DNA from: an uncultured Eubacterium sp. | Lineage (GTDB): Bacteria > Bacillota_A > Clostridia > Lachnospirales > Lachnospiraceae | Length of the DNA stretch: 37,276 nt | Assembly (NCBI GenBank): GCA_910589045.1 | Contig: CAJUSH010000029.1 | Span: 1-37,276, forward strand | Direction: 5' to 3' | Shown here: positions 21,499 through 29,920 of the stretch, piece after piece | Position numbering within the stretch: the first letter of the stretch is position 1 | Layout of the letters: each line of letters begins with the position of its first letter | Translations under genes and position numbers: made by a program | Notes under the pieces: model-generated | What the model saw: only the letters and a program-made list of their open reading frames with translations | What the model was told of the DNA's origin: nothing | Database searches by the model: none

Positions 21499-23688
21499 CT
21501 ACTCTCCCGAGAGGTGCAGCACCCGCTCCGCGATCTCCTGCGTGCGCCCCTGATTCCAGAACTGCGTGCCGATATAGCCGCAGGTGCGCCTTGCCACGAA
21601 CAGCTTCTCCTGGTCGCGGTTACCGCAGTTCGGACACTCCCATACGAGCTTGCCGCCGTCATCCTTGACGATCTTTATCTCGCCGTCGTAGCTGCAGCAC
21701 TCGCAGAAATCGCTTTTTGTATTTAACTCCGCATACATAATATTCTCGTAAATATACTTTACCACGTCCAGCACCGCCGGGATATTCTGCTGCATATTCG
21801 GCACCTCAATATAGCTGATGGCGCCCCCGGGTGAAAGCTTCTGGAACTCCGCCTCAAAAGCCAGCTTGGAGAACGCGTCGATCTTCTCCGTCACATGCAC
21901 ATGGTAGCTGTTCGTAATATAATTTTTGTCGGTCACGCCCGGTATGATACCGTAGCGCCGCTGTAAGCACTTCGCAAACTTGTAGGTCGTAGACTCCATC
22001 GGCGTCCCGTAAACGGAATAGCTGATATTTTCAGCCGCCTTCCACTGGGCGCACTTGTCGTTCAGCTTCTGCATAACCGCAAGTGCAAAGGGCTTCGCCT
22101 CCGGGTCGGTGTGGCTCTTTCCCGTCATGCGCACACACATCTCGTAAAGTCCCGCATAGCCCAGCGAGATCGTCGAATAGCCGCCGTAGAGCAGGCGGTC
22201 AATGACCTCTCCCTTTTTCAGCCGCGCCAGCGCGCCGTACTGCCAGAGAATCGGCGCCACGTCGGAGGGTGTCCCAAGCAAACGCTCGTGGCGGCAGCGC
22301 AGCGCCCGGTGGCACAATTCAAGCCGTTCCTCCAGAATTTCCCAGAAGCGCTCCATATCCCCGCCTGCGGCACAGGCCACGTCCACCAGGTTGATCGTAA
22401 CCACGCCCTGGTTGAACCGCCCGTAAAATTTGTAGCTTCCGTCCTCGTTTTTCTGGCTCTCCTCCACGGTGAGGAACGACCGGCAGCCCATGCACGTATA
22501 CACATTTCCCTTTTTCAGCTCCCGCATCATCTTCGCGGAAATATAGTCCGGCACAAGGCGCTTTGCAGAGCATTTTGCGGCCAGCTCCGTCAGTGCGTAG
22601 TACTTTGAGTCCTCATGAATGTTATCCTCGTCCAGCACATAGATCAGCTTCGGAAATGCAGGCGTAATCCAGACACCCTTCTCGTTTTTAACACCCTGCA
22701 TCCGCTGCTTTAGCGTCTCCTCGATGATCATCGCAAGATCGTCGCGTATGCGCCCTTCCCCGACCTCGTCCAGATACATGAAAACCGTCACGAAAGGGGA
22801 CTGCCCGTTACAGGTCATGAGGGTGTTGAGCTGGTACTGGATAATCTGGATGCCCTGCCGGATCTCCAGTGCAAGCCGCCGCTCCGTTACGCGGCCTATG
22901 ATCGCATCATCCATGGAGTCGCCGCAGGCACTTCGCTCCTGCTCCACCTCCGCCCGGATCTTTTTGCGGCTGATATCCACAAAGGGCGCCAGGTGCGCCA
23001 GCGAAAAGGACTGCCCGCCGTACTGATTGGAGGCCACCTGTGCCACGATCTGCGTCGTCACATTGCAGGCGGTGGAAAAGCTGTGGGGCTTTTCGATGCG
23101 CGTGCCATTGATCACCGTGCCGTTTCCAAGCATGTCCTCGAGATTGATCAGGTCGCAGTTGTGCTCCTTCTGGGCATAATAATCCATGTCGTGAAAATGA
23201 ATGACACCCTCATTATGCGCATGAATAATCTCCTCCGGGAGCAGGATGCGGCTGCTTAAATCCTTGCTGACCTCCCCTGCCATATAATCCCGCTGGGTCG
23301 AGTTGATCACCGGATTTTTGTTGGAATTTTCCTGCTTGACCTCCTCGTTGATGCGCTCTAACAGCGCCAGAATGCCGTTGTCCGTAGAGTTTGCCTTGCG
23401 CGCTAATTCGTGCGTATAGCGATAGCGCACATACTTCTGAGCCACCTCATAGCCGCGCATCTGCATGATGCCCTTCTCCACCATGTCCTGGATCTCCTCC
23501 ACACTGACCGTGTGAAGCGCCTCCGACACCTGTTTTTTTACACTGTTGGCGATCGCCCGGATCTGACATTCACTCAGCCTGTAAATGTCCCCTACCTCAT
23601 GGTTCGCCTTTGCGATCGCCCCTACGACCTTCTCCTCCGCAAAAGCTACCTCTTTGCCGTCTCTCTTAATAATTTTGTAGTTTTCCAT
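21499..23688 (-). CDS. nrdD: Anaerobic (class III) ribonucleoside-triphosphate reductase
   Basis: 729 residues from ATG 23688 (MENYKIIKRDGKEV) with GGAGAAGAG upstream; the longer frame has no better start. An N-terminal ATP-cone (about 1-95) is followed by the barrel with the NVTTQIV and QYGGQSFSLAHL segments. The C-terminus has a zinc Cys4 site (CECC and CPNC) and the glycyl-radical motif RTCGYIG with the radical glycine at 704. It reduces NTPs to dNTPs without oxygen, using formate in characterised members, after activation by a radical-SAM partner. No dyad with the NrdR-box pattern was found upstream. The neighbouring radical-SAM gene is the only activase candidate here. Confidence 0.95.
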   Translation of the reverse strand: MENYKIIKRDGKEVAFAEEKVVGAIAKANHEVGDIYRLSECQIRAIANSVKKQVSEALHTVSVEEIQDMVEKGIMQMRGYEVAQKYVRYRYTHELARKANSTDNGILALLERINEEVKQENSNKNPVINSTQRDYMAGEVSKDLSSRILLPEEIIHAHNEGVIHFHDMDYYAQKEHNCDLINLEDMLGNGTVINGTRIEKPHSFSTACNVTTQIVAQVASNQYGGQSFSLAHLAPFVDISRKKIRAEVEQERSACGDSMDDAIIGRVTERRLALEIRQGIQIIQYQLNTLMTCNGQSPFVTVFMYLDEVGEGRIRDDLAMIIEETLKQRMQGVKNEKGVWITPAFPKLIYVLDEDNIHEDSKYYALTELAAKCSAKRLVPDYISAKMMRELKKGNVYTCMGCRSFLTVEESQKNEDGSYKFYGRFNQGVVTINLVDVACAAGGDMERFWEILEERLELCHRALRCRHERLLGTPSDVAPILWQYGALARLKKGEVIDRLLYGGYSTISLGYAGLYEMCVRMTGKSHTDPEAKPFALAVMQKLNDKCAQWKAAENISYSVYGTPMESTTYKFAKCLQRRYGIIPGVTDKNYITNSYHVHVTEKIDAFSKLAFEAEFQKLSPGGAISYIEVPNMQQNIPAVLDVVKYIYENIMYAELNTKSDFCECCSYDGEIKIVKDDGGKLVWECPNCGNRDQEKLFVARRTCGYIGTQFWNQGRTQEIAERVLHLSGE

Positions 23689-24000
23689 TTCTCTTCTCCG
23701 CAATCGACGGCCGTGTATGCAGCCGCCGTTGTTTCCCGTTTCCATGCTCTGCTGTTATGATTCACACTGTCTTCCAAAGCCGGATCCGCCATATGTCGTG
23801 AAACTCATACCAGATTTTGTTACTTTACACATCTGCAACTACCAGATGTAGTACTGATATTTACTATAGACGAAATTGAAGAAAAATGGAAGCCCCTTTT
23901 TGAAATTTTTGCATTCCGGGTGCTTTGCGTTCAGCATTTCCTCAAAAACGACACGCTCCGTTTTTCTGTTGCACCGAAGCATTTCCCCATGTATAATGAC
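23689..24000. other. Intergenic region upstream of nrdD
   Basis: No gene called. It is AT-richer than its surroundings. A weak minus-strand promoter (TTCCAT - 17 bp - TATAGT, 23863-23891) could serve nrdD, leaving a leader of about 170 nt with a perfect 7-bp inverted repeat (ACATCTG/CAGATGT, 23829-23849). A 64-codon minus frame at 23839-24033 has no ribosome site and odd composition; I do not call it. The divergent acetyltransferase promoter begins at 23969. Confidence 0.4.
23969..23997 (+). promoter_or_regulatory. Promoter of the acetyltransferase gene
   Basis: TTGCAC - 17 bp - TATAAT on the plus strand, predicted start near 24004, within the hairpin that follows. Confidence 0.7.
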
Positions 24001-24032
24001 TGTGCCGGCAGGAACACCTCCTGACCGGCACA
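24001..24032 (+). promoter_or_regulatory. Start-site hairpin/dyad
   Basis: TGTGCCGG and CCGGCACA arms (8 bp) with an inner CAGGA/TCCTG stem. It covers the predicted transcription start, so it could be an operator or a 5' RNA hairpin. There is no T-run, so it is not a plus-strand terminator. Confidence 0.45.
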
Positions 24033-24057
24033 AAAAAGATGAAAAGACGATTTACCT

Positions 24058-24582
24058 ATGAATATGAAACAGCAGACAAAGCCCGTCTCCTGCGGATGCA
24101 TTGTTATCCGAAGCTATACCCCCGCCGACCTTCCCGCCATGACCGCAATCTGGAACGAGGTCGTGGAGGAGGGCGTCGCCTTTCCCCAGGAGGAGCTGCT
24201 GCAGGGGGATGACGGCGCTGAATTTTTTGCTTCCCAGACCTGGTGCGGCGTCGCGGAGGATGCCGACGGGTGCATTCACGGACTCTACATCCTCCATCCC
24301 AACAACGTAGGACGCTGCGGACACATCTGCAATGCAAGCTACGCCGTCACCTCAGAAAAGCGCGGCCTGCACATCGGGGAAGCGCTGGTGCGCGACTGCA
24401 TCCGCCAGGCAAAAGCCCACGGCTTTCGCATCCTGCAGTTCAACGCCGTCGTCGCCGGCAATGTCCACGCACGCCACCTTTATGAGCGCATCGGCTTCAC
24501 GCAGCTTGGGACGATCCCCGGCGGCTTCCGCCTGAAGGACGGAAGCTACGAGGATATCTGTCCGTATTATATCGAGGTATAG
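24058..24582 (+). CDS. GNAT-family N-acetyltransferase
   Basis: 174 residues, starting at ATG 24058 or two codons later. The ribosome site is weak (GAAAAGACG), so translation may be low. The fold's landmarks are present: IRSYTPADLPAMTAIWNEVV at the N-terminus, the acetyl-CoA loop EKRGLHIGEAL (about 100-111), and the C-terminal NVHARHLYERIGF motif. It transfers an acetyl group from acetyl-CoA to an unknown small molecule or amine. The only plus-strand gene between the reductase and the ABC ATPase; it has its own promoter and shares a hairpin terminator with the opposing gene. Confidence 0.88.
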   Translation: MNMKQQTKPVSCGCIVIRSYTPADLPAMTAIWNEVVEEGVAFPQEELLQGDDGAEFFASQTWCGVAEDADGCIHGLYILHPNNVGRCGHICNASYAVTSEKRGLHIGEALVRDCIRQAKAHGFRILQFNAVVAGNVHARHLYERIGFTQLGTIPGGFRLKDGSYEDICPYYIEV

Positions 24583-24600
24583 CTGCAGGGCTTTGTAATA

Positions 24601-24650
24601 AAAGCGCCACCCGGCATAATGCCGTTCCGTTCGTCCATAAAAGGGGCTTT
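24601..24650. terminator. Convergent terminator between acetyltransferase and ABC ATPase
   Basis: AAAGCGCC pairs with GGGGCTTT (one mismatch) around an inner CGGCAT/ATGCCG hairpin. The T-run is better on the minus strand (CTTTTATT), modest on the plus strand. Confidence 0.5.
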
Positions 24651-24663
24651 GGCTGTACCTGTA

Positions 24664-24705
24664 TCACAGACCCTGTGTATTCGCAAATCTCAGATCGCTT
24701 TTCAT
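24664..24705 (-). pseudogene. Possible 5' remnant of an FtsX/MacB-type permease
   Basis: ATG 24705 overlaps the ATPase stop codon in the ATGA manner normal for ATPase-permease pairs. Thirteen codons follow (MKSDLRFANTQGL) before a stop. The first eight resemble the start of MacB/FtsX-like permeases ('MKS-L+FA'). Homology ends near 24675 and the convergent terminator and acetyltransferase follow, so the permease body is missing. The match is short and could be chance. Confidence 0.4.
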
Positions 24706-25436
24706 ACCGCCCCTTCCTTCTGCCGCTGCTTGCGCGCGGCGGCCCGCTCCCGGATATCCTGCACCCGCCCGTAATCCGTGACGACGCCGTCCGACACCTG
24801 CAGCACGCGATCCGCGCACTGGGCAATGCTGCGGTTGTGCGTGATCATAATAATCGTCTGCTCGTAGGCCTGTGACGCATGCTTGAGCAGGGCGATCACC
24901 TCCCGGCTGTTTTGGGAGTCCAGATTTCCCGTCGGCTCATCCGCAAGGATCAGAGCCGGCCGCGTGAGCAGTGCGCGCCCGATGGCCACGCGCTGCTGCT
25001 GCCCGCCGGAAAGCTGGCCCGGCAGATGCCCCTTACGCTTCGTCAGGTTCAGCACCTCAAGCAGCTCCTCCAGATACCTGCGGTCCGGCTTCTGATAATC
25101 CAAAAGCACCGGAAACATCATGTTCTGCTCCACGGTAAGCTCCGGGATCAGATTGAACGCCTGAAAAATAAACCCGATGTTTCTGCGCCGGAAAACCGTA
25201 AGCTCCCGCTCCCTCATGCCAAACAGATCCCTCCCGTCAATATACACCTTTCCATCGGTCGGCTCATCCAGTGCCCCGAGCATGTTCAACAGCGTACTCT
25301 TTCCCGAGCCGGATTCCCCGATCACCGCTACAAATTCACCCTTCGGCACAGAAAAGCTCACACTTTTCAGCGCCCGCACCGCCGTCTCGCCGCTGCCGTA
25401 CGTTTTTGAGAGCGCTTCGGCTTCCAATAAATACAT
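24702..25436 (-). CDS. ABC transporter ATP-binding protein (MacB/BceA/LolD type), without permease
   Basis: 244 residues, ATG 25436 with GAGGTG at about 8 nt. Walker A GESGSGKST (about 40-48), Q-loop in RRRNIGFIFQAFNL, signature LSGGQQQRVAIGRAL, Walker B LILADEPTGNLD and switch His in MITHNR are intact. The sequence type matches ATPases that pair with FtsX-like permeases to expel peptides or antibiotics or to signal to a BceS/VncS-like kinase. It follows a kinase/regulator pair, as expected for such modules. No permease gene remains; only a 13-codon possible remnant overlaps its stop. The ATPase may be non-functional, or it may use a permease encoded elsewhere. Confidence 0.9.
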   Translation of the reverse strand: MYLLEAEALSKTYGSGETAVRALKSVSFSVPKGEFVAVIGESGSGKSTLLNMLGALDEPTDGKVYIDGRDLFGMRERELTVFRRRNIGFIFQAFNLIPELTVEQNMMFPVLLDYQKPDRRYLEELLEVLNLTKRKGHLPGQLSGGQQQRVAIGRALLTRPALILADEPTGNLDSQNSREVIALLKHASQAYEQTIIMITHNRSIAQCADRVLQVSDGVVTDYGRVQDIRERAAARKQRQKEGAV

Positions 25437-25545
25437 TCATCACACCTCTTTCTATATTTTCTGCGGCACGCCGGAGGCTCCTTTCCCCGCCCCGTCCGTG
25501 TCAAAATAAAAATACCACCGGAAGCCTACCGCGGGGTGAATCCAA

Positions 25546-25563
25546 TCCTACAATTTTGTAGGA
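25546..25563 (-). promoter_or_regulatory. Candidate response-regulator operator upstream of the ABC gene
   Basis: A perfect dyad TCCTACAA-AA..TTGTAGGA style (8-bp arms). It contains TACA-N4-TGTA, the pattern reported for BceR-type sites as I recall it. It lies between the kinase and ATPase genes, about 110 bp before the ATPase start, where such regulators activate their transporter genes. Confidence 0.55.
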
Positions 25564-25572
25564 ATTGCCCGC

Positions 25573-26592
25573 CTAAAACGTCAGAACGAACGTCGTTCCC
25601 TGACCGGGCTGCGAATCCACCTCAATCCAGCCGCCGTGGTTCTCGACGATCGCCTTCACAAGCGGAAGCCCCAACCCGACTCCCTTCGTGTCCGTCCCGA
25701 AGCGGCTGCGGTAGAACCGCTTGAAAATATGGTACAGATCCTCCGGATGGATGCCGCAGCCTCCGTCCCTTACCGTGATCTGCACCCGTCCTGCATGCAG
25801 CCCCCACGAGAGAAGGATCACATCACCCGCCTTCGTATGATCGAGCGCATTTTTCACAAGATTGTCCAGCGCCTCCGTCATCCACACCGCATCGCACAAA
25901 AGCATGACACCCGCCTCGCCCGAGAGCCGCAGCTCCTTTTTCTCCTGGGACAACCGGTAGGCAAAGTGTCTTTTTACGCGCTTTGCCAGATCGCAGGTGT
26001 CCGTCTCCTGCTTCGCAAAGACAACCGTGCCCGCATCCAGTCTGGCGATTTTCAGCAGATTCTGCACCAGCGTCTCAATCCGCTCCAGCTCCTCCTCGCA
26101 AAGCCCGGCGAACTCACTGACTGTCGCCTGCTGCCCCGCCTCCTCCTGGATGATGCCGTTGTAAATATTCAGTGCGGCCAGCGGGGTCTTTAGCTGATGG
26201 GAAATATCCGAGATTGTGTTGCGCAGAAACTCCTTCGCCTCCCCCTCATGCGCAGCGTGGGCATTCAAGATCGCAGCCATCGCGTTGACCTCATGGAAGA
26301 GCCGGTACAGCTCCCCCTCCTCGTCACATTCGATGCGCGCATGCTCGTTTCCCGAAAGGTACTCTATGATCTGTCCCTTCGCATATTCAATGATGCGGTT
26401 CTGCCCCCTCAGATAGACAATACAGCAGGTCATCATATAAAATGCCATCACAAGCGCACCCGCCCAGATTGCATACGCCGCCCGATGCGGCATCACACAC
26501 ACAAGAACCCCTGCAAACAGCAGAAATACCAGGACGCCTGACAGCATTGCAATGCCGAGCGCCCTCGTTTTTTGATTCACAAACAGCTTCAT
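25573..26592 (-). CDS. Intramembrane-sensing type histidine kinase
   Basis: 339 residues from ATG 26592, which overlaps the regulator's stop (ATGA). Two membrane segments (about 12-34 and 39-61) are joined by only about five residues, the mark of intramembrane-sensing kinases that take their signal from an ABC permease. A short HAMP-like linker precedes the phosphoacceptor His132 (DISHQLKTPL). The ATPase has NLVKNALDHT (N-box), DGGCGI (G1), FKRFYR (F-box) and GVGLGL (G2). The partner regulator is encoded just upstream, and the ABC ATPase downstream. With the permease gone, its normal input may be lost or altered. Confidence 0.92.
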   Translation of the reverse strand: MKLFVNQKTRALGIAMLSGVLVFLLFAGVLVCVMPHRAAYAIWAGALVMAFYMMTCCIVYLRGQNRIIEYAKGQIIEYLSGNEHARIECDEEGELYRLFHEVNAMAAILNAHAAHEGEAKEFLRNTISDISHQLKTPLAALNIYNGIIQEEAGQQATVSEFAGLCEEELERIETLVQNLLKIARLDAGTVVFAKQETDTCDLAKRVKRHFAYRLSQEKKELRLSGEAGVMLLCDAVWMTEALDNLVKNALDHTKAGDVILLSWGLHAGRVQITVRDGGCGIHPEDLYHIFKRFYRSRFGTDTKGVGLGLPLVKAIVENHGGWIEVDSQPGQGTTFVLTF

Positions 26593-27326
26593 TCCACACC
26601 TGCCTTTGTGCTGTCGGCATGGTTCTCCCCCGGTCCGCCCGGGGCATCCCCGCAATTCCACTTATAGCCCATGCGCCGCACCGTCACAATCCGCTTCGGC
26701 TCGCCGGGAACATCCTCGATCTTCATGCGCAGCCTGCGTATATAAACGGTCAGCGTGTTGCTGTCCACATAATTTTCATCGCAGTCCCACAGCCTTCCTA
26801 AAATCTGCTCCGGGGAAAGCACGATATTCGGATGCTCCATAAACAGGCACAGCAGCCGGTATTCCCCTGCCGTCAGCTCAAGCCTTTCCCCGTTTTTACA
26901 GGCCGTACCCTCCAGCCGGTTCAAAACGATGCCGCCGGAGGAAAGCTTCCCGTCCGTCTCTAAAAAGCCGCTGCTTCTGCGCAGCAGCGCATGAATGCGC
27001 GACATGAGCACCGCAAGCTTAAAGGGCTTTGTCATGTAATCGTCACCGCCGATATCAAGTCCCATGATCATGTCCGTCTCCTCGTCCGCGGCAGTCAGAA
27101 ACAGAATCGGAACGTTTGACGCCCCGCGTATTTTTCTGCACAGGTCAAAGCCCGACCCGTACGGCAGCGATACATCCAGAACAACCAGGTCGTACGGCCC
27201 TTCTGCGAGCGCCGCATCCGCCTCGGCGCAGGTGCGCGCAACCGTCGTGTCATAGCCCTGCTTTTCCATCGCAAAGGACAGTCCGCGGACCAGGCTTAAA
27301 TCATCTTCGATCAGCAGCAGCTTCAT
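26589..27326 (-). CDS. OmpR/PhoB-family response regulator
   Basis: 245 residues from ATG 27326 with AAAGGGAG upstream. Receiver domain: acidic pair IEDD (6-9), phosphoacceptor Asp51 (LVVLDVSLPYGSG), conserved Thr in FLTAADEE and Lys in MTKPF. Winged-helix DNA-binding domain about 130-225 (LELTAGEYRLLCLF, VYIRRLRMKIE). The start codon overlaps the stop of the sugar isomerase gene (ATGA) and its stop overlaps the kinase start, so the three genes should be translated together. It probably binds the dyad at 25546-25563. Confidence 0.93.
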   Translation of the reverse strand: MKLLLIEDDLSLVRGLSFAMEKQGYDTTVARTCAEADAALAEGPYDLVVLDVSLPYGSGFDLCRKIRGASNVPILFLTAADEETDMIMGLDIGGDDYMTKPFKLAVLMSRIHALLRRSSGFLETDGKLSSGGIVLNRLEGTACKNGERLELTAGEYRLLCLFMEHPNIVLSPEQILGRLWDCDENYVDSNTLTVYIRRLRMKIEDVPGEPKRIVTVRRMGYKWNCGDAPGGPGENHADSTKAGVE

Positions 27327-28594
27327 CGCGATTGCTCCCTTTCCTGTCCTGCGCCGGTTTTGGGGCGGCTCTGCCGGCACACCGCCGATGCCACTGACAG
27401 CCCGGGGCTGCAGTACGGGATCAGCGTCGCCTGGAACGCATGGTACAGATCAGATTTTCCGGGCCATACGCTGCCCGTCACCTCTCCCCGCTCATTCATC
27501 TGGTGGAACCATGAGCCGTGTACATGGTCAAGCACCTGCTCGTCCAGATATTTCATGAACCCGGCATAATCTGCGGCGTACCGCTTATTTCCTGTCACGC
27601 GAAAGAGAACGGCGGACGTGTTAATTGCCTCCGCAAGTGTCCAGTGCATCCGGTCATGGATAATGGGATTGCCCTCCCAGTCCGTCGTATAGGCAATACC
27701 CGGTGCGCCGTCCCGCGCCCACGCATCCCCGACGGCCCTCTGGTAAAGCATCTCCGCCGCCTGCACATAGGGCCGGTATGCCGCCGCATCCGTCCGGTAA
27801 ACAGACAGCGCCCACTGTGTAATCAGCCGCGCCCACTCGATGCCGTGCCCCGGCGTCGCACCGTAGGGCTTAAAGGGATCCGCGGGATGCTCCCGGTTGT
27901 ATTCCGGCTGTGCGCTCCAGCTCTTTGAAAAATGCTCCGGAAGCCGCCATCCGCTCTCATGCGCCCAGGAAATCACACGGTCGATGATCCGCCCTGCACG
28001 CGCCCGGTACATCTCCAGGTCCGCCGCATCCGCCACGGCCAGAAACGCCTCCACCGTATGCATATTTGCATTCAGCCCGCGGTAATCGTCCAAAACACTA
28101 AATTCCGTGTCCCACGTATCAACACAAAGCCCCTCCTGCTCATCCCAGAACCGCAGGTCAAACAGCTCCAGCGCCTCCCCGAGAAGCTCCTTCGCCCCCG
28201 CCCTTTGTGCCAGCAGGGCAGAAGAAGCCGCCAGAATCACAAAGGCATGTGCGTAGCACTGCTTACCCGGCAAAATATCTCCGTCCGCCGTAACCCCCGC
28301 ATACCAGCCGCCGTTTGACGCGTCGCGAAGCTCCGTCTGGATGCCTTTGAGCGCGGCATCCGCAAGCGCCCCGCTTTCTCCGTGCCCCAGGCAGGTGCCG
28401 ATACTGTACACATGAGCCATCCGGCAGGTGATCCACGTCTCCCGGCTGCGCTCCTTCCAGGGTGTCCCGTCGTCCCCCAGATAATAGGAGCTTCCCGCGG
28501 GTGACGGAAACTGACGGCCAAAGGCGAGCAGCCCCTCCCGGATCTCCTGTAAAAACGCTTTGTTTTCTTCCGTATCAATATGGTATTTTTGCAT
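27323..28594 (-). CDS. AGE-family sugar isomerase, YihS-like
   Basis: 423 residues, ATG 28594 with AAGGAG at about 9 nt. Blocks along the whole length match E. coli YihS (aldose-ketose isomerase for sulfoquinovose, also mannose/fructose): TWITCRMAHVYSIG (53-66), YRGLNANMHTVEAFL (171-185), YGATPGHGIEWARL (244-257), TDWEGNP (304-310), GKSDLYHAFQ (379-388). The residues equivalent to the YihS active site, Arg58, His179, His250 and His385, are present. The alpha/alpha-barrel length is normal; the last 25 residues are a basic tail containing the next gene's ribosome site. First gene of the operon with the two-component system, and divergent from an SsuABC-like importer. Sulfoquinovose, mannose or N-acylglucosamine-type substrates all remain possible. 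Confidence 0.85.
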   Translation of the reverse strand: MQKYHIDTEENKAFLQEIREGLLAFGRQFPSPAGSSYYLGDDGTPWKERSRETWITCRMAHVYSIGTCLGHGESGALADAALKGIQTELRDASNGGWYAGVTADGDILPGKQCYAHAFVILAASSALLAQRAGAKELLGEALELFDLRFWDEQEGLCVDTWDTEFSVLDDYRGLNANMHTVEAFLAVADAADLEMYRARAGRIIDRVISWAHESGWRLPEHFSKSWSAQPEYNREHPADPFKPYGATPGHGIEWARLITQWALSVYRTDAAAYRPYVQAAEMLYQRAVGDAWARDGAPGIAYTTDWEGNPIIHDRMHWTLAEAINTSAVLFRVTGNKRYAADYAGFMKYLDEQVLDHVHGSWFHQMNERGEVTGSVWPGKSDLYHAFQATLIPYCSPGLSVASAVCRQSRPKTGAGQEREQSR

Positions 28595-28918
28595 GGCATT
28601 TTTCTCCTTCCAAAGCTTTCCTTCATGTTCTATTGTATATCATAACAAATAATCGCAGGCTTTGCGCATAGATTTAACCGAAAATGATAAAAAAGGGCAA
28701 ATAAGTCCATTGCCATGTCATGTTTGGAACTTTTTCCCATTGTCTTTTGCCGCAGCAGATGCGTGGCCCGGGTGTAAAAGGTAATCTTTTCCCTCCCGTA
28801 ACTTTCTAATAGCGGCATATGTGCTGGAAAAGTTCCCATGTTTACCATATTTTAACATTTTTCCTTCACATTTTTATAGTAAAATATGCGCAAAATTTTG
28901 AAAAAAAGGAGAATTTGT
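28595..28918. other. Divergent regulatory region between isomerase and importer
   Basis: No gene. The plus-strand importer promoter is at 28852-28880. On the minus strand a TATGAT/TACAAT -10-like pair lies at 28632-28644 without a clear -35. Imperfect inverted copies of GGAACTTTTTCC are near 28727-28739 and 28826-28837 and could be operators. The rest shows nothing I can name. Confidence 0.4.
28852..28880 (+). promoter_or_regulatory. Promoter of the SsuABC-like operon
   Basis: TTAACA - 17 bp - TATAGT on the plus strand; the ATG of the binding protein follows about 33 nt after the predicted start. Confidence 0.6.
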
Positions 28919-29920
28919 ATGAGAAAGTCATTAAAATATCTGCTCCTGGCGCCCCTCGTGCTTTTGCTGGCATTCGCCGCGGGCTGCGGCTCCGAGAGCA
29001 AAAACAGCGATGAGCCTGCGGATGTCCGCATCGCATACTTTCCGAACATCACCCACACGCAGGCGCTTGTGCTGAAAAATCAGGGCACCCTTGAAAAAGC
29101 CTGGAAGGACCGCTGCAACGTGGAATGGATATCCTTCAACGCAGGCCCCGCCGAGATCGAGGCGGTATTTGCAGGTGAAATCGACCTGGGCTATATCGGA
29201 CCCGTTCCGGCCATCAACGCAAACGTCAAATCAAACGGCGACGTAAGAATCATTTCCAACGCAACGAATGCGGGAGCCGTCCTTCTGGTACGGAACGATG
29301 CCGGCATCTCCTCCGTGGCAGATCTCGCCGGGAAAAAAATCGCGGTGCCCCAGATCGGAAATACACAGCATCTGTGTCTGCTGGATCTGCTCACCAAGAA
29401 CGGCTTAAAAACCGTTGACCAGGGCGGCGACGTCACGGTCAGTGCCAGCTCAAACGCCGATATCGTAAACCTCATCGACAACGGCAGCGTGGACGCGGCG
29501 CTCGTCCCCGAGCCCTGGGGCACGACGATCGAAAACAACGGCAGCGCTACGGTTCTTTTGGATTATGACGAGCTGTTCTTAAACGGAAACTATCCCACCG
29601 CCGTCGTGATCGCAAACGGCGATTTTCTGGAGGACCACCCGGACCTGGTGAAGGAATTTCTCGAAATGCATGAGGAGGCAACCCTCTACATCAACGATCA
29701 TCTGGGCGACGCACTGGGCCTGGTCAACACGGAGATCGAGAGCGTTACCGGAAAATCCATCGACACGGATGTGATCGAAAACGCATTCACCCGCATCGAG
29801 GCAACCGCCGAGCTCAATAAAGATGCGATCATGTCCTTTGCCCGGATCAGTCTCGACGAGGGCTTCACAAACAGCGTACCGGAGGAGAGCGATGTATTTA
29901 ACACTGAACTGCGTGAGTAA
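28919..29920 (+). CDS. Sulfonate/taurine-family ABC substrate-binding lipoprotein
   Basis: 333 residues from ATG 28919 with AAGGAG at 7 nt; the ATG 11 codons upstream lacks a site. Signal peptide KYLLLAPLVLLLAFAAGC with lipobox cysteine near residue 22, so it is anchored outside the cell. The mature part fits the SsuA/NMT1-like fold: IAYFPNITHTQALVL, FNAGPAEIEAVFAGEIDLGYIGP, GKKIAVPQIGNTQ and ALVPEPWG, blocks typical of proteins annotated as aliphatic sulfonate binders in Clostridia. First gene of a three-gene importer. The ligand could be a sulfonate, but related members bind other small anions or vitamin precursors. Confidence 0.88.
   Translation: MRKSLKYLLLAPLVLLLAFAAGCGSESKNSDEPADVRIAYFPNITHTQALVLKNQGTLEKAWKDRCNVEWISFNAGPAEIEAVFAGEIDLGYIGPVPAINANVKSNGDVRIISNATNAGAVLLVRNDAGISSVADLAGKKIAVPQIGNTQHLCLLDLLTKNGLKTVDQGGDVTVSASSNADIVNLIDNGSVDAALVPEPWGTTIENNGSATVLLDYDELFLNGNYPTAVVIANGDFLEDHPDLVKEFLEMHEEATLYINDHLGDALGLVNTEIESVTGKSIDTDVIENAFTRIEATAELNKDAIMSFARISLDEGFTNSVPEESDVFNTELRE

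Noticed and set aside
23689..24000. NrdR box upstream of nrdD
   Set aside because: No pair of ACACTATATATTGT-like dyads was found.
23839..24033. 64-codon minus-strand ORF upstream of nrdD
   Set aside because: No Shine-Dalgarno match, unlike nearly all genes here, and it overlaps the acetyltransferase promoter and dyad.
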